NCBI GenBank assembly: GCA_032358255.1 | Contig: JAULBX010018636.1 | Coordinates: forward strand, 1 to 64,000 | Length of the DNA stretch: 64,000 nucleotides | Reading direction: 5' to 3' | DNA from: Heterotrichella gracilis | Lineage: Eukaryota > Sar > Xanthophyceae > Tribonematales > Xanthonemataceae | In this document: one piece after another, positions 1 through 11,032 of the stretch | Numbering within the stretch: position 1 is the first letter of the stretch | Layout of the letters: every line of letters begins with the position of its first letter | Notes under the pieces: generated by a model | Told to the model about the DNA's origin: nothing | What the model saw: the letters and a program-made list of their open reading frames with translations, nothing else | Database searches by the model: none | Made by a program: the position numbers and the translations under genes

Positions 1-577
1 GCTATGACCCCCAGCCTTAAGTTGTTCGGCCACAATACCATCAACCCCCGCTGATTTATTATTTTTCAGTTTCTCAATCTGTTTATTAATCCAGGATCTA
101 TTGACTTACGATTAACTAAATCTGGCAGTGCCGCACTCCTCAAACATCTGTTTATTGGATTTAATTACCTCTAGCTAGAGCAGTCTGCACACTCTGTCTG
201 CTGCAAAAGTCATCTGAAATTTGCTGCATATGGTCTACACTATTTTCCTAATACCAGTTCAAACATACAGATTATTGCAATAATTTTAAAATTTTGCTAA
301 CACCGGTCAAGTACAGCAGATTCACAATCAAGAATTATGAGCATATGAGAGAGCAATTCATCAGGAGCATATGAGAGAGCAAATCATCAGGTCTGCGACT
401 TGCATAAGAATTGCACTGTTCTATGAAAACATCTCACTACTGCAGTGATGAATTAAATGATACATCAACCGCCCAGCCATCATGCCTGCTGCCCGGCAGC
501 GCATCAGCTCCACTCTGTCTCGGCCAAAGAGCGGCTGCGCCTCGCCTGTCCAGGCCCTGCAGCTACCCCCGTCACCC

Positions 578-944
578 TCAGGGCAGGCCCAGGGCAGCTT
601 CCCTCATCCGCCTCAGGGCAGGCTCAGCTAGGAGCACAGCCCACGCCTCCAACCCTCCCAGCACTGTCGCCACAACCACTGCTCGCCCCAGTGCCCCAGT
701 GCCTGTGGTGCCCAGGTAGTCGGGCATGACACCGTTGCTCCAGTTCTGCCAGTTGTGGCTGAGCACATCCTGGGTCACGAACTTCCACTGGCGCGAGAAG
801 GCGTTGAGGGCCGCCAGCCATGGTGGGACATCCTGGTGGGTGCTGCGCAGGTAGTCATAATCCCAATGACAAAGGAGCAGCCCACGCCCACCAGGGCGAT
901 CAGCACTATGAAGGTCAGTACGACGCAGTCCCAGACAGCATGCC
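578..944 (-). pseudogene. Terminal membrane-segment exon, frameshifted copy
   Basis: This minus-strand exon begins after an acceptor at 945 and ends with a stop at 578-580. It opens with a hydrophobic stretch (WDCVVLTFIVLIALVGVG), then matches the exon at 1314-1538 in a different frame (PPWLAALNAFSRQWKFVTQD against PAWLAVLNSFARQYKFITQD). The frame therefore changes once between the membrane segment and the conserved tail. After the tail the second frame stays open through another hydrophobic stretch near ALGRAVVVATVLGGLEAWAV to the stop. I do not recognise the family. It is probably the 3' end of the modular minus-strand gene whose coiled-coil exon is at 3331-3525, decayed in this copy; a sequencing error could also explain the shift. 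Confidence 0.45.
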
Positions 945-1039
945 CTGCCCCAGAAAAGGAAAAACTCAGTGGGTTTCTTATCCATGAATGTGGAGTTGAG
1001 CACATGTATCACATTGTGATACATTGTCAACCCAACTCA

Positions 1040-1860
1040 GTGTTCTTCTCAAAGGCGGCAGGTTTGGCATATTGAATGTCACACGTGCAGGCCTGCCTGA
1101 CAATCGCACTGCACAACGCTTTGCAACTTCCACCAAACCCAGCCTTGCCTAGGCAATTAAACATGGATCACGTGGATGCAGGCAACAAATAATTTAAAAG
1201 GTGGTGACATGCCGGCACTACATTCCTGCCGTGCCCACCTTTGAAGCTTGGCCATGCAGTCAGAATTGGAAAGATGGTATATATATGTGGCAGCGTAAAA
1301 CATGGTGGCGTACCTGCAGGCTGCTGAGCACGTTTCCTCCACCACCGCAGGGTGTGAGCTATCACGTCTTGCGTGATAAACTTGTACTGTCGAGCAAAGC
1401 TGTTCAGCACCGCCAGCCATGCTGGGACCACCTTGCCCGTGCTGCGGTGGTAGTCGTTGCAGATCATCACAGCAGAGCAGCCCAGGCCCACCACTGTGTT
1501 CAGCAGTGTCACAAGGAACACCACCCGGTTGAAGGGCCCTGCCCCAGAAAAGAAAAAACTCAGTGCCTGCTTATGCATGGACTGGAGTGGAGCACATGTA
1601 CAACTCAACTCAGTGCCCTTCTCAGAGGCGGCAGGTTTGGCACATTTAATTTCACATGTGCAGGCCTGCCTGACAATGACACTGCACAGGGTTTTGCAGC
1701 TTCCACCAAACCCAGCCTTGCCTAGGCAATTAATTATGGATCATGTGAATGCAGGCAACATGCAAAGGTGGCATTGGTGACACGCAGGCACTCCGTACCT
1801 GCCGTGCCCACCTTTGAAGCTTGGCCATGCAGTCAGAATTTAAAAAAGTAGATATATGGC
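1040..1860. repeat. Tandem duplication, period about 570 bp
   Basis: The block around 1050-1190 (ending near a GGATCACGTGGATGCAGGCA stretch) recurs at 1620-1765, and the block at 1225-1270 recurs at 1797-1842. The unit carries the membrane-segment exon and its flanking introns, so exon and intron were copied together. Copies differ by scattered substitutions, suggesting an old duplication. Confidence 0.75.
1314..1538 (-). CDS. Exon of unknown membrane protein (intact copy)
   Basis: An intact 225-bp minus-strand exon lies between an acceptor (CAG before 1538) and a GTACG donor below 1314. It encodes one strong membrane segment (VVFLVTLLNTVVGLGCSAVM) followed by an amphipathic basic tail ending near HTLRWWRKRAQQ. 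It is the better preserved of two tandem copies; the other is at 578-944. Flanking sequence is duplicated with it at a period of about 570 bp. The family is not recognised. A membrane-anchoring role for the coiled-coil modules encoded upstream on the same strand is inference from position only. Confidence 0.5.
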
Positions 1861-2097
1861 AGGGGAAATATGGTGAGCTTACCTGCAGGCTGGCGAGCCT
1901 GGGGTGCGCCCCCCCCCGACGCCCCCACTGCCTGACCCTGGTCAGGGATGCCGATGACCACATCTGGCTCTCCTGCAATTCAACAAAAGTTAAGCGCACT
2001 GGTTTAATTCACCCTTCAAGGCATGCACTTGATACTACAGGGATGCTGTACTGTGGCAGTTTACACCATGGCAAGCATAACTGCAAGGTCTACAGGG

Positions 2098-3180
2098 CAT
2101 GCTTGGACTGAAGTGCAACTTGCTATGCGTAAGCCAATCCAACCGGGATCTCATCTCAATGTGACTATATGCATGCAGTCACATTCAGAAAGATACATGA
2201 CAGCTTACAAAATGGTAAGCTGTAGCGGATATACAAGTTATTCTGGTAACCCTAAGTTGGGGTTCAAGCTTACCCTAGTCGGGTTTTCACGGCGCCCTTG
2301 GCGGGCAGTGCTGGTAGCAATGCATACCGTTACAATGGAGACATTACTAGCTGGAGACCACCACCCATGAGTCTACACACGCCCAATTACTGGATATACA
2401 GTCGTATATACTAGTTGCGCTTCCCATTATGTTACGCACGCGTACCTGCAGGGTGCACAGCATCAGGCTCGTCTGCGCCCCCCTCCACCTCCTCCCCTGC
2501 CTGCTCCTGGTTGTTGTTCAGCATGGGAGCCGCTCCTGCAATGCATCCAAAGTTAAGCGCATTGGTTCTGTTACTCCATGTCTGTCTAGTTCACCCTCCA
2601 AGGCACCCACTTCATACTATACGGTATGCTGTACTGTGGCAGTTTACAGCATGGCAACCATACCTGCCAGGTCTCACATGGACTGGAGTGCAAGTTGCTA
2701 TGCAGAAGCTAATCCAACCGGGATCTTGTATCAATGTGGCTACATGCATGCAGTCACATTCGGAAAGGTATATGGCAGCGCGCAACATGGTAAGCTGTAC
2801 CGAGTATACACATTCTGGTAACCCTAAGTTGGGGTTCAGGGTGGCACTTGATTTTACAGGGTGTGTACTGTGGCACTTTACACCATGGCAAGCATACCAG
2901 GTCTGCAGGGCAATCTTGGACTGAAGTGCAAGTTGCTATGTGTAAGTCAATTCAACCAAGTTCTCATCTCAATGTGACTACATGCATGCAGTCACATTCG
3001 GAAAGATATATGGCAGCGCACAAAATGGTGAGCTGTAACGGATATATATATATACAAGTTATTCTGGTAACCCTAAGTTGAGGTTCAAGTTAACCCTAAT
3101 AGGGTTTCCACGGCGCCCTTGGCGGGCAGTGTTGGTTGCAAGCTAGCAGTTGCACGCCGTTACAATGGACACATAACTAG
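2098..3180. repeat. Three degenerate tandem units, no gene seen
   Basis: A unit recognisable by the phrase TGGACTGAAGTGCAACTTGC and by a following GTCACATTCGGAAAGATATA stretch occurs at about 2098-2340, 2680-2840 and 2912-3180. The first and third copies extend further into a shared segment containing TTTTCACGGCGCCCTTGGCG-like sequence. Open frames here are short and inconsistent between copies, so I call no protein. Confidence 0.65.
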
Positions 3181-3330
3181 CTGCAGAACACCTGTGTGGC
3201 TACACACACCCAATTGTGGACTGGATTGCAAGTTGCCATAGGCTATGCAGTTGCCAATACAATCGGGATGTGGCAGCTTACAGAGTACAGCACGGCAAGG
3301 GAACATGTCCTGCAGGGTTCTGCGCGGCAC

Positions 3331-3525
3331 CTGCTATCTGGGCTGTTAGGCGTCCGACCTCAGCCTGGGTATCCAAGAGGTCCTCTTGCAGCTGCTCGAT
3401 CTCTTTAGCTTGGTCCCTCACCGTGTCTTCAAGCTCGCGGACATACTTCTTACGTTCCCGCGTGATGCGTTTGATCTCGGCCTCCTTCTTCTTCAGCTCT
3501 GTCTGCAATTTCTTTAGCTCTAGAG
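3331..3525 (-). CDS. Coiled-coil exon of unknown modular protein
   Basis: A 195-bp minus-strand exon with a clean acceptor above 3525 and a GTGCCG donor below 3331. It encodes a highly charged heptad-like segment with blocks such as LKKLQTELKKKEAEIKRI and EIEQLQEDLLDTQAEVGRL, a typical two-stranded coiled coil. It resembles in size, charge and placement the coiled-coil exons at 12.4-21.5 kb on the same strand, but it is not a close copy of any of them. It probably belongs to the gene that ends with the membrane exons at 578-1538. Function unknown. Confidence 0.5.
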
Positions 3526-3769
3526 CTGCAACAACAATAGTGTAATGTTCATAACATTTAATGCAAACATTGACAGTTTTCAGAACCATGGTGCCCATGG
3601 TGCTCAAGCGAACGCTTTTATCATTAGAGACATGTACCTGTTTGTTAAAATCGTGCCAAGCTCAGCAGCAACAACATTATTGCATGGCACATGCAAGTCC
3701 GTCTTGAAGACAATGAAGACAAAGTCAAATTGAATCAACAAGCCTTTATTGTGAGACAATGGTGTGACA

Positions 3770-4975
3770 AGCAACAGGCAGCTTACCAGAGGGTGGGTTC
3801 GGCACATTGGTGCTCTCTGGCGCTTCCATGACGTCTCTTGGAGCAGTTGTAGGCCTGAAGGGGCAGGGGGTTGTTTAAAACCTGTGAAACAATGCCCATT
3901 GTTGACAACAGTCCACAAGGAAACAGGAACGTGCACATTACTGCGTGCATGTACTGCTTGTGCAGAGACAGCCAGGAAACTTGGCACCACTAGTTGGTAA
4001 TTGTGGACAGTTGCCAACAGTTCACAAGGAATCAGCAACTGCACATCAATGCATGCACTGTACAGCGAACCAGTGGGACGCCCAGTGGGTAATGATGGGC
4101 AGGTTATGGTGTTCGCAACGTTTAATACCTTGAGTGTCAATTCCCAACGCTCCCTGGGCGCTCCAAAAGGGCAGAAGGTCGCTGCAGAGGTGGGAGGCTA
4201 TTCAGCAGCTGACACATCAGACACGAATGTGCCCAACTTTCCCTTCTGGAGTATGTACCTTTCAACTTCTTACATAGGTGAGAATTCTCTTGTCAGGCAG
4301 TTACGTAAAGGAGATAAAGACTGCGTTGCTGGTAGGGAACTTTGGCAGGTCACAACTTCGTCAGCATGTTACCTGTGCCAGGCCAAGGCAGCAAAACTCC
4401 CTCTGTGACTCGTCGGTGGAATCACTGTAAGGGCTGTAGCGTCTGTAAAAAAATGGGTTTCTCTGTAAATATTCAAAAGGGTATACCAGTGTTCACTCGC
4501 CAGTCCACAAGGAAACAGGAGGTGCATATGCGCATCAGTACATGCATGCATATGCTCATCAGTACATGCCTGCACTGCTTGACAGCCAGAATAACGTGGT
4601 ACCACCAGTGGGTAACTGTGGACAGGAAATAGTGTTATCAACATTCCCACCTTCAGTTGCTCACACGCAAGGCTCTTTGCACTCTCCTTGCGACTCCAAC
4701 AGAAGAACAGCAAGGGCAGAAGGTCGCTGCAGAGGTGGAGTCTAATCAGCAAGTTGTGACAGACACGAACGTGCTCAACTTCCCCTTTTGAGATATGTGC
4801 CTTCAAACTATGTGCCTTCAAACTGCGTTAAGAAATGAAGAGTCTCATGTCAGAGCAGGTACGTCGTGAGAGGAGGTCAAGACTGAGTTGGTCAGCATGT
4901 TACCTAACAAGGCCTTGAGCCAGGCCACGGCAGCAAACTCCCTCTGTGGTTCCTTGGTGGGTCACCCGTAAGGGC
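3770..4975. repeat. Tandem duplication, about 545-bp units
   Basis: The stretch at 4180-4270 (GCTGCAGAGGTGGGAGGCTA and onward) recurs diverged at 4725-4808, and the stretch around 4375-4430 recurs at 4915-4975. On the minus strand the better copy (about 4904-4970) can be read as a small exon PTKEPQREFAAVAWLKALLG ending at a GTAACA donor; the 4.4-kb copy carries an extra base in that frame. This fits a third small module of the minus-strand gene, with low certainty. Confidence 0.55.
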
Positions 4976-5421
4976 TATGGAGTAAGTAGAATAATGGGTT
5001 CTCTTTACACGTACCGAAGGATATACCGGGTGTTCATTCGCCAGTTGTTTGGTGCCATTTATGTAACCCACTGAAAGTGTGCATTTTTGGCATTTTTGGA
5101 AAAGGACCGCACGCCATAATCGCCCACAACGCACGAGGGTTACAAACTGGTATGAAAACGTGGTGAGGCTATTATGTTTCGCCAACCGCTGCTGTAACAC
5201 TTAAATCTAAGGAGAGGCAAGCAAACACGAATGCATGCAATTATCGATATGCATGCATTCAAAACGACCACGGGCATGAGCCTTCCTTTTCCAGCAGACA
5301 TTACCTGACTAAGGCTGCAACTTATGCCGTTAGTAAATAATGATAATTATATAGATGTATTGGTTCATGGGTCTGCTGTAAACACTGAGCAATTGACAAG
5401 GTTGACCAAAGTCATCTGGCA

Positions 5422-5461
5422 AATGCATGCATGTGCACACATGCATGCATGCATGCATGCC
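5422..5461. repeat. ATGCATGC-rich run
   Basis: Repeated ATGC tetranucleotides form a self-complementary alternating tract. Shorter ATGCATGCAT runs recur across the whole window, in introns and intergenic DNA on both sides of genes. Confidence 0.8.
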
Positions 5462-5800
5462 GACATCGCCGATCGTGGGTTCCTCCAGTGAAATAGTACA
5501 GCAGAAATATTGTTGGTTGTATGTATCCATGTGTGCGCGCAAATGCTTAGTGTTGGGCAAATGGCACACTTTCAACAGTGTCAGTCATCCAATCTCCAAA
5601 TGGAGTATTGGCCCATGGACTGGCCAGTCCATGGTCGACGGTTGGGTGTTGTCTAGCAATTCCTATAGTTTGTCACACGCCATGACCATGCGCTAGATTT
5701 CTACATGCGCCCAGTACAAACAGCCAACTGTACAATGCACATCAGCCTGGTTGGGCATCACTGGTCCGGTGGACTGGGCCAACACTCCATTGCGGCTGCA

Positions 5801-5870
5801 GCTAGTCTAGACCCACCCCAGCTGGTCCGGACGGTGTGGTGTGATGCCAGTGGGGTGGGTCTAGACTAGC
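5801..5870. repeat. Perfect 20-bp inverted repeat (hairpin)
   Basis: The left arm 5801-5820 (GCTAGTCTAGACCCACCCCA) is exactly complementary to the right arm 5851-5870, with a 30-base spacer. No gene overlaps it. It could be a small palindromic element or the relic of a MITE; I see no flanking target-site duplication. Confidence 0.85.
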
Positions 5871-5997
5871 AGCAGATCTGCTGCTAGTTGCTGGGAAGTG
5901 GTGGTGGAGTGTGACGGTGGGGTAGAGTAGTTAGGTATTGGGGACTGTGGCGTGGGTTGCTGTGCGTCTGCCAGGGCTAGCAGCGCTGTGCGTTCTC

Positions 5998-6031
5998 ATG
6001 TGTGTGTGTGTGCGCGCGCGTGTGTGTGTGG
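5998..6031. repeat. GT/GC dinucleotide microsatellite
   Basis: Alternating TG and CG dinucleotides form an uninterrupted purine-pyrimidine tract, a typical Z-DNA-prone microsatellite. It lies in intergenic sequence. Confidence 0.85.
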
Positions 6032-6699
6032 CTGTTCACATCCAAAGGAAACTTGCAGTCCCAATATTTTGACCCTGAGTATTTTCATAACTTGACCTTG
6101 GAAACGCGAAGTCAAATCGAGAGCACTTCTGCTTGAATATGCCCGCATCTGTATAGGTGTTGTGCGACAAAGCTTACACAAGGGTTTTGTGGTTGTGGTG
6201 TAAGTCATTGCAAAAGTCACTGACAGGTGCGCGCAGCTACAGCCTGGGAGCTCCACACTTCATAAGAAATAAGAATAATAACGAGGTCCTGCCGCATCTG
6301 AAAGAGACATAGGCTACACACAGGACAGGGGCAGGCCTTCTTTGCAGCGGAGGGGTGCGGAGCTCCACTTCCAAATTCTTGAATGGGAAAGCACCGCTGA
6401 AAGCAATCTGAGTTGGTTCTATTAATGTATCTTTTTTTCGACCAGAAAACAAATGCAATTGTGGTGCCAGTGGCACTTCTACGTTTGCACTGGCAATTGC
6501 CCTATGCATGCATACTTGGGCGGGGGTCTTTTGTCCCGGAGAGCTCGTTTTTGAGCAGGTAAGGACGTAGGTTAGGACCTAGGTTAGATGGTAAGGACCT
6601 TGGCCGGATGTTCCTGCTTGCCCCGGATCGCTTAGGTCACACCTGCCCGCTCCAGTGTCGTCCCCTCTAAACCCCCTGGTGCGGACTTAGACAACCCTA

Positions 6700-9240
6700 T
6701 TTGGGATAACGTAGCTGTATCACCTTGCCTGCAACGTCATATGTGCTGTAACGTCCCTGTGTGCTGCTAGCAACCTGCATGCATGCATACCACTGATGTC
6801 CTTTACACGTGCCACGGCTCATATTCCATCCTCGACAGGCACAGCTAGACAGAAGTGGGTTTGAGAACTCTTCTTGGTGCTTCCGGCCCATGATTTGCCT
6901 GATGCCTGTTGGGCGCCTTGCTTCCCTTCCACAGCTCTCTTCACCAGTGGAGATATCGCAGCCACCACATATGGTCACCAAGAGTCTTTGTCTGACTTGC
7001 AGACGCTTGCACAGTTGACATGAAGGAGTTGCTGCCAGACTTCTAACAGCTTGTGGCGACGACTTGAAACAGCCTGCCGCAGCCTATTTTAAAGACTATG
7101 GTCTTCACTGGCCCTCGAGCAGAACTTTCTGCTGCTCACCTGTCCAGCCTTGCAAGATGAACAGCCTGAAGGTGATATTGCACACACAGCCTCTGTGGAA
7201 GATGGCGCTGGGGTGTGCTGAAGGTGTTGGGTGTGGGCACCTGGAGAAGGACAGCGCTGAGCCTGCCTAGTACCTGATGCAGCGGTGAACCAACGTTCCA
7301 GGCAACGACCAGGAGCACCCGTCACAATTGGTGGGGCATCGCTTGCAGCCATCATCACGGTAGTGGCACGAGGGAGTACCAGGTGGAATTTTTACTGGCC
7401 AACCTCCTCCACACCCTTTGCAGACCAGGCCATTGAGGGCAGTGCTTGCATCAAGCACGACAGCTGCAGGGTCCACCGCTACTCCAGCATAGAGACCCAG
7501 AGAGCTGCAGTGCCACATGGAAGAAAGCAGTGAATGCATGTCATGGCTCGCTTGAGAGTAATGGGCAGGGTGTCAGGGCCAGATTGGCTTCAACCGCAAG
7601 GAGGTCAAAGCTGTCTTGCAGCGAAGCCCAGCCCTACACACCTGAAGCAGGTTGTGATGCGCTGCTTGGCATCAGCGCTTATCAGCTGTATGCTACAATG
7701 TTGGCACAGGTCAGCTCGGCCTGCTTGCACTGCAAAGCGCACAGCCAACCGATTGTCAGCGGACACTGCCAAGCATCTTCATTGCAGCATTCTCCATGCG
7801 TTCGGACGCCATTCACAGGCCAGCCAAATGCAAGGATTGCACCAAGAGCACGCATGTGGAATTGCAGCAGTGCAAAACGTGGCTGTCCAGACGATATTTT
7901 TGTGGAATGCGCCAGCATGGAACTAGCAACATAGCCCATCTCGAGCTCCGTATTCTATGCAGTCGTCGACAAGAAGCACTACAGGGATAGGCAGGTAAAG
8001 ATCTGTGTGTGCAGCCAATATGCATTTAATGCTTGAAGGGCATCTACGCCTTTAAAGAGCTTGACAACCTGGAGGACAGGGTGTTTCATCATTTGCCAAG
8101 CAATTGTGTGTTCGAGAAGCTGCAGCTGATAGACAGGCTGCGCATGCAGTTGCACTTCCAAACAGACTCCAAATAGCGGATGGCTGTGTAATGCACTGCA
8201 CCAGGTATGCAATGTGTGGTCCAGGTGAATTTGGGCAAACATGGGTTCATCATGACGAGATGAGGTGTGAACGCTGCAAAGATCGACATCAAGGCTGCAA
8301 TTGACGATGCCATACAGCAGTTGATGATGCCGCACACTGCGAGTGTAACCACCCAGACGCCCTGGCTGACTTGCAGCTGGACGGGGAGGAGTGCGAGAGT
8401 TCTTGGGAAAGCACGTGGCACACAAGGTATGTGGTGCATAGTAGACTCTGCCATTATGCTGTGTTGATTGGCCACTTCCAATGCATGCATGCGTCACCAT
8501 TGGAGTGTGGCACTGGGATGACTTTTGGCGCATCATTGCAGCGCTGTGACACAATCATGGCTGGGAGAATGTATGGCCCTCCAGTTCGCAGTATATTCCC
8601 TGCGTGTGCTGTTGTTCAGATGTTTGAGGACCACCAAGCGAAGGCTTGTGAGGACATCTTTGCCAGCATGCGGTGCAATGAGGCGTACAAGCAGCCTGTG
8701 GATTGCCCATCACCCTGACATCCCTGTGGATCATGATGACAATTTTCATTTGGGACCGTCATCGGTGTGTCAGATGGCGCAAATCAGGATTGCTGGTCAA
8801 CAATCAGCCATATGGAGGTGGCAATAGAGCTAGCGCACGCCAGGTTCCCTCACTTCAAGTGCTCAAGGGTTCAGTCTGACAATGCCACATACTTAGACAA
8901 CACCACAGCAGGTACCATGTGCCAGGGCGTGCTGGTGTGCTTCGGGCATTTAGAGCAGCCTGCAAGATCTTCACTGTGGTGCGGTTGACTGGTTGGTGTT
9001 GAATGGCCTGCTAGTGCTGCTAGTAATCATTCTCGTTGCTACTGACAGGCTGCATCACCAGGCTGCCACGCATATACAGCTGCATATGTTCAGATGCAGA
9101 GGGGCCTCGCTAAACGACGGACATGTTGCCATGGCATGCATTACTGACTCTGCCAAACTCCAACTCGCACCTCTGCCAAATTTGCCACCTCTGCCATATG
9201 AATACCCAACTCGCACACTCAAACCCTAGAACTCTGGTGT
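6700..9240. other. Decayed open frames, possible transposase remnant
   Basis: Several plus-strand frames are moderately open but none forms a complete gene. The most protein-like part is about 8767-8985, with HMEVAIELAHARFPHFKCSR followed shortly by QSDNA. A conserved region ending in an Asp-Asn pair beside charged helices is reminiscent of DDE transposases of the KDZ type, but I cannot confirm any catalytic triad. The preceding frame (8371-8718) ends just before it, which fits a broken reading frame. I treat this as a possible old DNA-transposon remnant and give it little weight. Confidence 0.2.
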
Positions 9241-9897
9241 GGTGCAGGTAGCTTTGAGCAAAGACCCTGGTGCCTGCATTAGCCATTTCTCTGCTGAACA
9301 GTATTTTATGTGCCTAGCCATAAACCCAATTTGCACTGCGCACCCTAGCTGAAACCCCTAAAACCCATGCCTGTGGATGTGCGGAGGGCGTTCAGCAAAG
9401 ACCCAGTCGCATACACATGGGTGGATGAAATCACCCCCACCCTCTCGCCTCCAGTGGGGCCGCTGGGGGCTCAGCCACGCCAACCCTACTGCGGGGTTAT
9501 CACATGGGGCTGCCAGCTCAGCACATACCCCCCACCCCCCCACCACCAGCAGCACCTCCGCACCAGCCAGGGAGGGGCAGAGCGGGGGGTGGTGGCCCTT
9601 TGGGGGGGGCACGCAAGGGGGTGAGGAGGGGGCAGCGAAGAAGGGTGGGTTTCCTGATTTGCGGTGCGTAAAGGGTGCCCCTTTGGGTTTGCATGGTTTG
9701 GAAGGATTTGCATTGATCGCGATACCCTTATCACCAAATACACTCCTGCCAAGGGTGCTCCTAGTAATTAATGCCTTTTATGCTCCATTTTGTGTTTGGT
9801 TGCACTGGCCCGTGCAGACAACACGCTGCAGCTCCAACGCCCCTAGCCATGAGTGCCTGTTTATATATCCATTCAATATTCCACTCGTGTTTTGCAG

Positions 9898-10508
9898 TGG
9901 CGCTGGCCCGTGCAGACAAGGCAGGTCAGCTTTTTGCCCAGGTGCTGCTGGCGGGGCTGCACGGCAACCGGCCCGTTACCCTAATAGGGTATTCGGTGGG
10001 CGCGCGCCTCATCATGGCATGCCTGCTGGAACTGGAGGAGTGCAGGGGCAGAGGTGGGTTATTGTCAGTTAAACCCTACTCTGCAAACCCTAAACCCTAG
10101 TAGGGTATTCGGTGGGGTTCGGCATAGCATGCCTCCTGGAGCTTAAGGGGTGCGGGGGGAGAGGTAGGAAGACGACAGTAGATAGATGATGAAAATAAAT
10201 AGTAGTAAAACAGGCTGATGCTGCACAACATGTTCTTGGCCCGGCGCGTGTTGTAAGGACGAAAGGTAAGAGAGAGGAGGGCGTTGCCCTCATTGATCCC
10301 CCCTCCTGGCGCCCCTCGATGCCCCACTGACCTCCCTCCCCTGCCAGGTCTGGTTGAGGATGTTGTGCTGCTGGGTGCCCCGCTGGGTGTTGACTAAGAC
10401 ACATGGCACAGTGCGCGGTCAGTGGTGAGCGGGCTGATGGTGAACGGTTACTGCGACACAGACTGGGTGCTGGGGCTGGTGCATAGGAGCGCGAGTGGGT
10501 TCATGCAG
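9898..10508 (+). pseudogene. DUF726/TMCO4-like alpha/beta hydrolase fragment
   Basis: Two neighbouring plus-strand exons match the core of the DUF726 (TMCO4) family. Exon 9898-10053 encodes ARADKAGQLFAQVLLAGL, then RPVTLIGYSVGARLIMACL, which contains the nucleophile elbow G-Y-S-V-G. Exon 10348-10508 continues in phase with GLVEDVVLLGAPLGVD, then SARSVVSGLMVNGYCDTDW and VLGLVHRSASGFMQ, the usual family order. An in-frame TAA at 10395-10397 interrupts the second exon just after LGVD. An echo of the first exon's 3' end follows at about 10100-10165. The upstream membrane region and the C-terminus are not recognisable. I infer a decayed gene or a dispersed fragment; a strain-specific nonsense mutation or sequencing error is possible. 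Confidence 0.7.
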
Positions 10509-10950
10509 GTGAGGGTGTGGGCTGGGGTTGGTAATGGTGTGGAGCTAGGGTTTTGGGTAATGGCTGTGCCGGCAGCTAGCTATGCTTGTAGAGAAAGTAG
10601 GGGACCACCAGGATTGACGCAGAGGTGAAGGAGTTCCTGGCTGATGTGCACCACTCCACTCACAATGCACTGGGTGGCGTCTGGAGTCTGCTACAATGTG
10701 TACCAGGCGGAGCATGCAAGCAAGGAGCTGTTTCCGCGCGATGTGCACATGGCTGTTGACCGAATCAACCTTATCTTATCTTATCGAGTCTGTTAAGCCA
10801 ACAAAAGAAGTTTTTCCTCCCGTTTGCGCAGGCAGCCAGTTGTATATTCCGCCTGGAACCATATCCGGCATCTGGAGTTTTCTACACATCTGAGTACTCG
10901 TACTGTTGAACTCTGTCCCCTACCCTTACTAGGATTCCGTTTAAATTAAC

Positions 10951-11032
10951 CACGTGGTTCAACCACGTGGCAGAGCTGGTACCGCTACTGGCACGTGACC
11001 TACCTGGCTAGGTTCTCGGGCAGGGCCACGTG
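10951..11032. promoter_or_regulatory. Cluster of four CACGTG boxes
   Basis: CACGTG palindromes occur at 10951-10956, 10964-10969, 10992-10997 and 11027-11032, the first two inside near-identical AACCACGTGG contexts. CACGTG is the G-box/E-box core bound by bZIP and bHLH factors. No clear gene start lies nearby, so a regulatory role is inference. Confidence 0.35.

Larger units (their letters stand above)
5200..6700. other. No gene seen; short simple repeats
   Basis: No frame here has splice sites, composition or motifs that persuade me. The stretch holds an ATGCATGC run (about 5422-5461), a perfect 20-bp inverted repeat (5801-5870) and a GT/GC dinucleotide run (about 5998-6031). Confidence 0.6.
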
